A DNA stretch of 64,000 nt from Bacteroidota bacterium. Its GTDB lineage: Bacteria > Bacteroidota > Bacteroidia > B-17B0 > Aurantibacillaceae. The position numbers were made by a program, and so were the translations under genes. Below, piece by piece: positions 55,808 through 64,000 of the stretch. Where the stretch lies: positions 31,204 through 95,203 of the forward strand of contig JACPOC010000044.1 in the NCBI GenBank assembly GCA_016185125.1. The letters are read 5' to 3'. The notes under the pieces were generated by a model. That model was given only the letters and a program-made list of their open reading frames with translations, had not been told where the DNA came from and did not search any database. How positions within the stretch are numbered: the first letter of the stretch is position 1; every line of letters begins with the position of its first letter.

Positions 55808-56608
55808 CTGCTTACCCTCAAAAAAATAATTGCACTTTGTTTTTTAGTTGTTTTGATCGCTTCCTGCGACCACTACAATAAGCTTTTAAAAAGCACTAAT
55901 TACGAGTTAAAACTGAGTAAGGCCAAAGAATATTACGATAAAGGCCAATACATTAAATCATCGCAGCTTTATGAGGAGTTAATTCCCGTTGTTAAAGGAA
56001 CCGACAAGGCCGAAGAAGTTTATTATTATTATACCTGGAGCGAATATAATTTAGGCGACTATATTTTAAGTCAGTACCATTTTAAAAATTATACCCGTCA
56101 ATTTCCGGCAAGCATACACGCCGAAGAATGTTATTTTATGAATGCGCATTGCTATTACCTTACTTCTTCAAATTACCGCTTAGATCAAACCAGCACTAAA
56201 AATGCAATTAAAGAATTTCAGTCTTTTATAGATACTTATCCTGAAAGTGCCCGGATTGACAGCAGTAATAAAACCATTGATATTCTTCGTGTGAAGCTTG
56301 AGAAAAAAGATTACGAAATTACCCGACAGTATTTTAAACTCGACGATTGGAAAGCCACCATTGTAGCTACTAAAAATTTTCTTAAGGATTATCCCAGCAG
56401 TGCATATAACGAAGAAATGTTTTTAATGATGATCAATTCTTACTATTTGCTGGCTATTAACAGTATTCCTTCAAAAAAGGCCGAAAGATTAGACGGGGCT
56501 ATTGAAAATTATGTAAAATTTGTAGATTTATACCCTAAAAGTTCGTATCTTAGCCGCGCAGAATCAATTTATACGGACTGCAAAAGAATTAAAGACAAAT
56601 TAAATTAA
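55808..56608 (+). CDS. bamD: Outer-membrane protein assembly factor BamD, probable CTG start
   Basis: This lipoprotein works with BamA to insert outer-membrane barrels. Its TPR repeats include AKEYYDKGQYIKSSQLYEEL, DYILSQYHFKNYTRQFPAS, AECYFMNAHCYY-like and DYPSSAYNEEMFLMM. The first conventional start is TTG 55853, which gives only MIASCD and no signal. Reading from CTG 55808 gives LLTLKKIIALCFLVVLIASC, a full lipoprotein signal, and no ATG, GTG or TTG lies further upstream in the open frame. It is followed one base later by rpoZ, the usual Bacteroidota order. Confidence 0.9.
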   Translation: MLTLKKIIALCFLVVLIASCDHYNKLLKSTNYELKLSKAKEYYDKGQYIKSSQLYEELIPVVKGTDKAEEVYYYYTWSEYNLGDYILSQYHFKNYTRQFPASIHAEECYFMNAHCYYLTSSNYRLDQTSTKNAIKEFQSFIDTYPESARIDSSNKTIDILRVKLEKKDYEITRQYFKLDDWKATIVATKNFLKDYPSSAYNEEMFLMMINSYYLLAINSIPSKKAERLDGAIENYVKFVDLYPKSSYLSRAESIYTDCKRIKDKLN

Positions 56609-56609
56609 T

Positions 56610-56936
56610 ATGGATTTTAAGAAAACAAACGCTGAACAAAGCATCGCTACACGCGATATTCGCAGATTTGACGGAGTAACCGGAAACGTTTATGAAGCCG
56701 TAGCCATTATGAGCAAACGCGCCAATCAAATCAGCTCCGAGATAAAAGAAGAATTATCAGGAAAGCTTCAAGAGTTTACCAGCCATACTGATAATTTAGA
56801 AGAAGTGTTTGAAAACCGCGAGCAAATTGAGATCTCTAAACACTACGAAAAATTACCAAAGCCCTCTTTAATTGCCATTCAGGAATTTTTAGAAGACAAA
56901 GTATATTTCCGCAACCCCGGAAAAACTTCAGAATAA
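56610..56936 (+). CDS. rpoZ: RNA polymerase omega subunit, Bacteroidota type
   Basis: The 108-residue product has ATRDIRRFDGVTGNVYEAVA and IMSKRANQISSEIKEEL, corresponding to the omega core (start helix and the NxxExxxxxxRA-like helix). This version is diverged from the proteobacterial form and longer at the C-terminus. Omega assists assembly of beta-prime. It is found between bamD and coaBC in Bacteroidota, as here. A terminator follows. Confidence 0.88.
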   Translation: MDFKKTNAEQSIATRDIRRFDGVTGNVYEAVAIMSKRANQISSEIKEELSGKLQEFTSHTDNLEEVFENREQIEISKHYEKLPKPSLIAIQEFLEDKVYFRNPGKTSE

Positions 56937-56956
56937 TAATTAAACACGCTTTTAAT

Positions 56957-56993
56957 AAGGCAGTAGGCTTTGGCTTTACTGCCTTTTTGTTTT
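56957..56993 (+). terminator. Rho-independent terminator after rpoZ
   Basis: A 9-bp stem (AAGGCAGTA / TACTGCCTT) is followed by TTTGTTTT. It lies 20 bases past the rpoZ stop and just before coaBC, so coaBC may be partly attenuated or have its own promoter. Confidence 0.88.
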
Positions 56994-56998
56994 AATAC

Positions 56999-58192
56999 AT
57001 GCTTCATCAAAAAAAAATACTTTTAGGCATTAGCGGAGGAATTGCAGCTTATAAATGCGCGCATTTAGTAAGACTTTTAATTAAAGAAGGAGCGGAAGTA
57101 AAGGTAGTAATGACCAAAAGTGCCGGCGATTTTATTACCCCAAAAACGCTTTCGGTTTTAAGTAAAAATGAAGTGATTCTTGATTTTTTTGATGCCAATA
57201 ACAATTGGAACAATCACGTGCACTTAGGCGAATGGGCCGATGTTTTTTTAATTGCGCCCCTTACTGCCAACACGCTTTCAAAAATGGCAAACGGCGCTTG
57301 CGATAATATTTTACTGGCCGCGTATCTTTCCTGTAAAACCAAAACAATAGTAGCTCCGGCAATGGATCTGGATATGTACAAACATGCTTCTACCCTTCAA
57401 AATATTGAAAAAATAATATCTTACGGAACCATTATTATTCCCGCCGAAACCGGCGAATTAGCAAGCGGATTAATTGGCGAAGGAAGAATGGCGGAACCTG
57501 AAAACATCATTAAATTTCTTAACAATCATTTATCAGCCTCCCTCCCACTCTATCAAAAAAAAGTAATGGTAAATGCAGGCCCAACTTATGAAGCCATTGA
57601 TCCGGTGCGCTTTATAGGCAACAGAAGCTCCGGTAAAATGGGAATTGCACTGGCTGATGCTTTTGCCCAAATGGGTGCCGAAGTTACATTGGTGTTAGGC
57701 CCTTCGGCTTTATTACCTCAAAATAAAAGTATTAAAGTTTTACGTATTGAAAGTGCCGAAGAGTTATTTGAAATTTGTACACAACTGTTTAAAGATTGCA
57801 ACATAGCCGTGTGCTCAGCGGCGGTTGCAGATTACAAGCCTAAAGAGCTGATTATTAATAAGATAAAAAAGAATTCGGAAGAGTTAAATTTAGAGTTAAT
57901 AAAAACAAAAGATACCTTAGGCCAATTGGGTAAATTAAAAAAAGATCAATGCCTCATTGGTTTTGCTTTAGAAACTAATGATTTGGAAGATTATGCCAGT
58001 CAAAAATTAAAGAATAAAAACCTGGATATTATCATCGCTAATTCGGCCATTGAAAAAGGAAGCGGGTTTGCCGTAAACACAAATAAAGTTACAATTATAG
58101 ATAAACACAATAAAATAACTAATTTTGAGTTAAAGGATAAGAGCGTGGTGGCAAAGGATATTGTTAATTATATTATTGAGTTTATAAAATGA
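56999..58192 (+). CDS. coaBC: Bifunctional phosphopantothenoylcysteine decarboxylase / phosphopantothenate-cysteine ligase
   Basis: It performs two consecutive steps of CoA synthesis. The N-terminal flavoprotein CoaC has ILLGISGGIAAYKCAHLVR, the catalytic His in NNHVHLGEWAD, and IAPLTANTLSKMANGACDN; the PAMDLDMYKH segment matches the substrate clamp. The C-terminal CoaB has VNAGPTYEAIDPVRFIGNRS and CSAAVADYKPK. The 397 residues are family length. The stop overlaps porD by four bases (ATGA). Confidence 0.96.
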   Translation: MLHQKKILLGISGGIAAYKCAHLVRLLIKEGAEVKVVMTKSAGDFITPKTLSVLSKNEVILDFFDANNNWNNHVHLGEWADVFLIAPLTANTLSKMANGACDNILLAAYLSCKTKTIVAPAMDLDMYKHASTLQNIEKIISYGTIIIPAETGELASGLIGEGRMAEPENIIKFLNNHLSASLPLYQKKVMVNAGPTYEAIDPVRFIGNRSSGKMGIALADAFAQMGAEVTLVLGPSALLPQNKSIKVLRIESAEELFEICTQLFKDCNIAVCSAAVADYKPKELIINKIKKNSEELNLELIKTKDTLGQLGKLKKDQCLIGFALETNDLEDYASQKLKNKNLDIIIANSAIEKGSGFAVNTNKVTIIDKHNKITNFELKDKSVVAKDIVNYIIEFIK

Positions 58193-59109
58193 AATTAAAG
58201 CTTTTAATTTTATCTTTTATTATTGGATGTTGCTTTAGTAGTCAGGGACAGGAGCTTAATTGCCAGGTTACAATCAATACCGATCAAATTCAGGGAACCA
58301 CCGAAAAGCAAATTTTTGAGCAGATGAAAAAATCTGTTTTAGAATTTATGAATAACACAAAATGGTCAAACGATGTTTTTACCAGTCAGGAACGGATTGA
58401 TTGTTCCATCCTTATTATCATTCAGCAAAAAATTTCCAACGAAGATTATTCGGCATCCATTCAGGTGCAAAGCCGCCGTCCGGTTTATAAAAGCTCTTAC
58501 TTTACACCCGTTCTTAATATTGACGATGACAACTTTATGTTTAGATACGATCAATTTACACCTCTTGAATTTAACCAAACCACGTTTCAAAACAATTTAA
58601 CTTCGGTGCTTGCCTTTTATGCATATGTTATTTTAGCAGTAGATTACGATTCGTTTGCGCCATTAGGAGGCACCGTGTATTGGCAAAAAGCGCAAACTAT
58701 TTTAAATAATGCTCAATCTGCTCCTTCCGAATTTAAGGGCTGGAGAAGCAACGAAGGAAATAAAAACAGATATTGGTTAGTTGAAAACACCTTGCAGCCC
58801 GTTTTTCAGGGATTGCGCGATTGCCTTTATCAATACAGCATTAACGGGTTGGATATTATGTTCGATCGTCCAGAAGAAGGGCGCGCCAATGTAATGAAAG
58901 CCCTAGAACTTTTAAAAGGAGTATATGCCGCAAGGCCGGCTTCCTTTAATATGCAGATATTTTTTAATGCAAAACGCGACGAATTGATTAACATTTTTAA
59001 AAGTTCGGTACCTGAAGAAAAAGAAAAAATAACAGAGCTGCTAACACAAATAGACCCTGCGAATACCACCCGATACGCCAAAATAAAAGAATCGGGTACG
59101 GGCAGATAG
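58189..59109 (+). CDS. porD: Type IX secretion system protein PorD (DUF4835)
   Basis: A signal peptide (LLILSFIIGCCFSSQGQ) is followed by a DUF4835 domain: QELNCQVTINTDQIQGTTEK, IFEQMKKSVLEFMNNTKW, AYVILAVDYDSFAPLGGT and YWLVENTLQPVFQGLRD. DUF4835 proteins include P. gingivalis PorD, implicated in T9SS. The chain bamD-rpoZ-coaBC-porD is conserved in Bacteroidota. It is translationally coupled to coaBC. The assignment is by sequence resemblance recalled from the family. Confidence 0.88.
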   Translation: MKLKLLILSFIIGCCFSSQGQELNCQVTINTDQIQGTTEKQIFEQMKKSVLEFMNNTKWSNDVFTSQERIDCSILIIIQQKISNEDYSASIQVQSRRPVYKSSYFTPVLNIDDDNFMFRYDQFTPLEFNQTTFQNNLTSVLAFYAYVILAVDYDSFAPLGGTVYWQKAQTILNNAQSAPSEFKGWRSNEGNKNRYWLVENTLQPVFQGLRDCLYQYSINGLDIMFDRPEEGRANVMKALELLKGVYAARPASFNMQIFFNAKRDELINIFKSSVPEEKEKITELLTQIDPANTTRYAKIKESGTGR

Positions 59110-59176
59110 CTTTAAATAATGTTATTATTTTTTAAGTGATACAATTATTGTTTAATTTTAAATTAAATTATTTAAC

Positions 59177-59500
59177 ATGAAAAAATCTATTTTAACTCTA
59201 ACTTTTTTAGCATTATTTACTGTAGCGGCACAAGCGCAGGACACAAAAACTAAAACAAAAAAAGAAGAAACTCCAAAAACTAAAACGGTAAACAACGATG
59301 GTACACCCTTAACGCCACCTACCGCAGTTAGCGAAACGGAAAATAAAGAGGAAGCCGCTCCTGTAAAAAAAGGCGGAACCCGCATGGCCATTAACGAAAA
59401 AGGAACTTCAGGCGGAATCAAGCCAAAAGCCACAAGTAAAACTGAAGATAAAAAAACAGAAACTCCTGTAGCTCAACCGGGTTCCGGAAAAAAAGATTAA
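59177..59500 (+). CDS. Small secreted Lys/Thr-rich protein
   Basis: A signal peptide (SILTLTFLALFTVAAQAQ) is followed by a low-complexity, highly charged tail rich in Lys, Thr, Glu and Pro (DTKTKTKKEETPKTKTVNND, KKGGTRMAINEKGTSGG). No fold or family is recognised; the mature part is probably disordered. It is terminated by a strong hairpin, so it is a complete gene. A cell-envelope role is only a guess. Confidence 0.65.
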   Translation: MKKSILTLTFLALFTVAAQAQDTKTKTKKEETPKTKTVNNDGTPLTPPTAVSETENKEEAAPVKKGGTRMAINEKGTSGGIKPKATSKTEDKKTETPVAQPGSGKKD

Positions 59501-59515
59501 ATATTTATAAAATTA

Positions 59516-59552
59516 AAAGCTGCTGTATCTCATTCAGCGGCTTTTTTTTTGT
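59516..59552 (+). terminator. Rho-independent terminator after the small secreted protein
   Basis: The stem AAAGCTGCTG / CAGCGGCTTT (10 bp, one G-U pair) with a nine-base loop is followed by about eight T residues. It lies 16 bases after the stop codon. Confidence 0.92.
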
Positions 59553-59945
59553 ATTTAATTTTGCTTGCACCCTCAAAGGCAAAAGCCCGAAGTCGGAAAT
59601 AATTTTACGACTGCTAATAAAAATAAAATAAATTAACTAATTTTAAAAAAGAAAATGTTCAAAGTTATTTAGGCTTAAAAGTACAGATTGGTTTGACTAC
59701 ATACACTCTGAACTTAATTTTTATTCCATTGCTTGCCATAATTGATTAGGTTTTAAGTTAATAAATAGTATGTTTCTTATGTAAAGAAAGTAAAATAATC
59801 TAAAATACCAAAATTTTTGTTTTAAACGTTCTTTTTGTGTACTAATGCCAAAGCGCACCTTTATGAAAGGATGTCAAAGTGCAAAAGCTCGATAGGTGTC
59901 GTCCGAGGATAAGGCTTGTTGTCAACCAAGATTTGTCTACGGAGA
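59553..59945. other. Intergenic region without convincing gene
   Basis: The segment is AT-rich with several short open frames and no start plus coding bias. At 59840-59945 the composition becomes more G/C-rich, with GTCCGAGGATAAGGCTTG and GTCTACGGAGACTGTCCGGG, perhaps a worn copy or flank of the palindromic element that follows. It separates the core genome block from the accessory end. Confidence 0.5.
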
Positions 59946-60160
59946 CTGTCCGGGGGCATTGCAGCTAACGGTTTCGGGGCTTGCGTTCGGCGGGGTTGGA
60001 ACACTCCTGTGTCCTAAACCGACCAAACAAAATTAATTGCTCACCGCTGCCTCTTTTTTTGTTTACATAAAAATAATCATTTCCCCGAAGGGGGCAAAAT
60101 GTAAACAAAAAACTTGCCGTCCGCCCGCTGACGCAACTGCCCCGTGTTACCGGCTGTGCC
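59946..60160. repeat. Palindromic element A (about 215 bp), attC-like ends, nested hairpin
   Basis: The left end GCTAACGG...TTGCGTTCGGCGGG (59964-59994) is imperfectly complementary to the right end GTCCGCCCGCTGACGCAACT ... GTTACC (ending 60151). The centre has a perfect 14-bp stem (60055-60068 with 60099-60112) enclosing CCCCGAAGGGG. The 31 bases at 59964-59994 recur exactly at 63858-63888. The PIN gene's final codons lie at its right flank. It is a recombination-site or mobile-repeat candidate. Confidence 0.75.
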
Positions 60161-60571
60161 TTATGTCCGCAAGTAGTCCGCAATTTTTAAAATAGAAGTC
60201 CTTTTGAATTTTTTAATGCTGAGTAAATCGTCGTCGCCTGTAATTAAATAGTCCGCTTTACCGTCAATACAAAGTTCAAGTAGGAAATTGTCTTTTTTGT
60301 CACGGCAAACATTTACGCGCGAATGAACCTCAATAAGGTCCGCGTAATTATGAAGATCATCGAGTAAACTTGCGATGTCTTTGTCAGTAAAATATTTTTT
60401 GAATTTCGGTCGATTAGCAACTTGAATAAATTCTGAAAGAAGCTCCTCACTAAATAAAAGTCTGACCTGATGGGATTTTAAACGCTTGTCAAGTTTGTGG
60501 AAAGCGTCACTGATAAGAAAATAAATAAAAATATTGGTGTCAAGAACGATTCTTTCGGTCTTATTTGCCAT
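60161..60571 (-). CDS. PIN-domain toxin of a type II toxin-antitoxin pair
   Basis: This probable Mg-dependent ribonuclease (putative toxin component, PIN family) has IVLDTNIFIYFLIS (Asp11), the acid in SEELLSEF (Glu47), RDKKDNFLLEL (Asp94) and LITGDDDLLSI (Asp113/114). These make the PIN acidic site. The start overlaps the antitoxin stop by 11 bases. The last codons fall in sequence shared with the flanks of the palindromic elements, as genes in integron cassettes can run into attC. Confidence 0.92.
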   Translation of the reverse strand: MANKTERIVLDTNIFIYFLISDAFHKLDKRLKSHQVRLLFSEELLSEFIQVANRPKFKKYFTDKDIASLLDDLHNYADLIEVHSRVNVCRDKKDNFLLELCIDGKADYLITGDDDLLSIKKFKRTSILKIADYLRT

Positions 60572-60770
60572 AACGTTTGGTTCTTACGGCTTCCACGTCT
60601 TTAGTTATTTCGTCGAGGGAAATATTAGATTTTTTGGAACGCAATTTTTTGATAACGTCAAAGAAAGGATTAGAAGTCTTTTCAGAAATAGAGATTAGTC
60701 TTAATTCAGCTAAGTCCTGAAGTAACTTTTTAGCTTTCGGATTTAATATTTCTATGTTTAATGTCGCCAT
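60561..60770 (-). CDS. Antitoxin partner of the PIN-domain toxin
   Basis: The 69-residue product is small and basic/acidic mixed, starting MATLNIEILNPKAKKLLQDL, a beta strand plus helix typical of antitoxins that pair with PIN toxins, followed by a C-terminal helix rich in Lys. No exact family is claimed. It precedes the toxin with an 11-base overlap, the expected order. It would neutralise the toxin and probably repress the operon. Confidence 0.82.
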   Translation of the reverse strand: MATLNIEILNPKAKKLLQDLAELRLISISEKTSNPFFDVIKKLRSKKSNISLDEITKDVEAVRTKRYGK

Positions 60771-60810
60771 ACTACAAATATACGAAATTTTTGTGTCCGG
60801 TAAAAGTCTG

Positions 60811-61031
60811 TCTGTCAGGCATTGCCGGTAACGGTTTGCGGCTTGGCGAAGGGGGGATTAAAAGCACTCCTGTGTCTACACCGACAAAAGTTAATTAAAA
60901 GTACAAATGTTTTTTAGTGAAGGCAAATAAAAATAAAGCGCGTCAGCGCGCAATACATTGCCTGAACGATAACCGACGTCCGCCCCCTTGCGCAAATGAC
61001 TGCTGTTAGCCCCCGTTGCTTTGTCCCCGGC
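60811..61031. repeat. Palindromic element B (about 220 bp), same family as A and C
   Basis: The left end CATTGCCGGTAACGGTTTGC and the right end GTCCGCCCCCTTGCGCAAAT ... CTGTTAGCCCC are imperfect inverted repeats matching element A. GCACTCCTGTGTCTACACCG corresponds to the ACACTCCTGTGTCC segment of A. The centre has a nested hairpin, GCGCG-TCAG-CGCGC (about 60938-60952), framed by AGGCAA / TTGCCT. It separates the toxin-antitoxin pair from katG. Confidence 0.75.
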
Positions 61032-61145
61032 GGTTTAATGTCCACTGTCCGCATTTAGGCAGAAACCCAACCGCTTTAGCAGAATATTTACTCGTCTAAA
61101 CCAAAGCCGGCAAGTTTTTTTTTTAGGTGCTGTTAGCAGCTGGGT

Positions 61146-63751
<2,606 letters not shown>

Positions 63752-63769
63752 TAGATAGTATTTATTCTG

Positions 63770-63777
63770 CAAAGATA
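63770..63777 (-). promoter_or_regulatory. -7 promoter element (TATCTTTG) for the perR-katG operon
   Basis: Exact TAnnTTTG box on the minus strand, 18 bases before the ATG at 63751. It serves the regulator gene and, by read-through, katG. Confidence 0.6.
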
Positions 63778-63784
63778 ATTATTC

Positions 63785-63798
63785 TTATTTAGAAATAA
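63785..63798. promoter_or_regulatory. Candidate PerR/Fur operator (TTATTT-AG-AAATAA)
   Basis: This 6-2-6 inverted repeat, extended by TTCT ... AGAA, lies between the -7 box and the -33 region of the operon promoter, where binding would block RNA polymerase. It resembles the AT-rich PerR box in type though not in exact sequence. Confidence 0.4.
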
Positions 63799-63840
63799 AG
63801 CGCTTTTGTAAAATTTTAATTAAATTTAGTATTAGGTATT

Positions 63841-64000
63841 TGTCTGGAAACCTTGCTGCTAACGGTTTCGGGGCTTGCGTTCGGCGGGTATTGAAACTCA
63901 AAAGTGTCTACCACGACAAAAGTTTATATAGTGCACCAACGCTGCCTCTTTTTTTGCTTTTTTAAAAATACTAAATCTGCGTCAGCAGGCAAAAGAATAA
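63841..64000. repeat. Palindromic element C, same family, cut by the window edge
   Basis: GCTAACGG ... TTCGGCGGG (63858-63888) is identical to 31 bases of element A. Further shared blocks are GTGTCTACCACGACAAAAG (compare B) and GCTGCCTCTTTTTTT (compare A). The centre CTGC-GTCA-GCAG is a nested hairpin like B's. The right half lies beyond the window. Confidence 0.75.

Noticed and set aside
59100..59145. Terminator after porD
   Set aside because: AATAAT/ATTATT with a T run is a weak, AT-only stem and cannot be separated from background AT-richness.
59640..59760. Possible gene remnant with peptide-like frames
   Set aside because: Two overlapping frames look vaguely protein-like but neither has a start, length or known motif.
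59965..60183. 72-codon minus-strand ORF
   Set aside because: It lies wholly in palindromic element A; its codons derive from the repeat arms and hairpin.

Overview
The window looks like chromosomal DNA of a Bacteroidota bacterium (broad Flavobacteriia/Sphingobacteriia/Bacteroidia type; no species is claimed). The evidence is: type IX secretion (T9SS) C-terminal sorting tails on several proteins; the T9SS component genes porW/sprE and porD; the Bacteroidota-type RNA polymerase omega next to bamD, coaBC and porD; bacillithiol synthesis (bshA); AT-rich DNA without Shine-Dalgarno-like leaders; and many promoters with the TAnnTTTG -7 element. Most of the window is ordinary core genome. The accessory material lies at the left edge (secreted cargo), around 50.3-50.7 kb, and at the right end from about 59.9 kb.

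Layout. 0-4 kb: the end of a subtilisin-like T9SS cargo protease, a beta-propeller lipoprotein and a delta-60-repeat cargo protein, followed in frame by an orphan sorting tail. 4.1-7.6 kb: an unknown helical protein and two secreted TPR proteins. 7.7-16.6 kb: gyrA, clpC, a TPR/SpoIIE-type phosphatase, clpS and an M48 metalloprotease lipoprotein. 16.6-26.8 kb: a GIN-domain lipoprotein, a PagL-like outer-membrane protein, mazG, a PAP2 phosphatase, a GT39-type transferase, lon, a GT4 transferase and hemL. 26.9-36.4 kb: a thioredoxin-like protein, aspartate aminotransferase, a heptose kinase, menaquinone methyltransferase, RNase R, an esterase, two lipoproteins and panB. 36.6-42.6 kb: tRNA-Asn, a PfkB kinase, porW, a bactofilin, the atpZ/atpI-like pair and a C1 peptidase. 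42.7-50.2 kb: a LON-domain protein behind a sigma-54-like promoter, a large hybrid histidine kinase, a PNPOx-like protein, two outer-membrane barrels and bshA. 50.2-55.7 kb: a decayed sorting tail, a 41-bp tandem repeat, and a two-SGNH-hydrolase plus MBOAT acylation operon. 55.8-59.5 kb: bamD, rpoZ, coaBC, porD and a small secreted protein.

The right end (59.9-64.0 kb) differs. Three related palindromic elements of about 200 bp bracket first a PIN-type toxin-antitoxin pair and then a fur/perR-katG operon. This layout resembles an integron cassette array or a family of mobile palindromic repeats, and it is the most unusual part of the window.

A second theme is initiation. At least five genes (hemL, rnr, bshA, the first SGNH hydrolase and bamD) have the -7 promoter box ending exactly four bases before the start codon, which predicts leaderless mRNAs. 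For bamD this geometry points to a CTG start that restores the lipoprotein signal peptide. Two operon-internal genes (GT39 and MBOAT) also appear to start at non-AUG codons. All calls come from reading the sequence; no database search was run.
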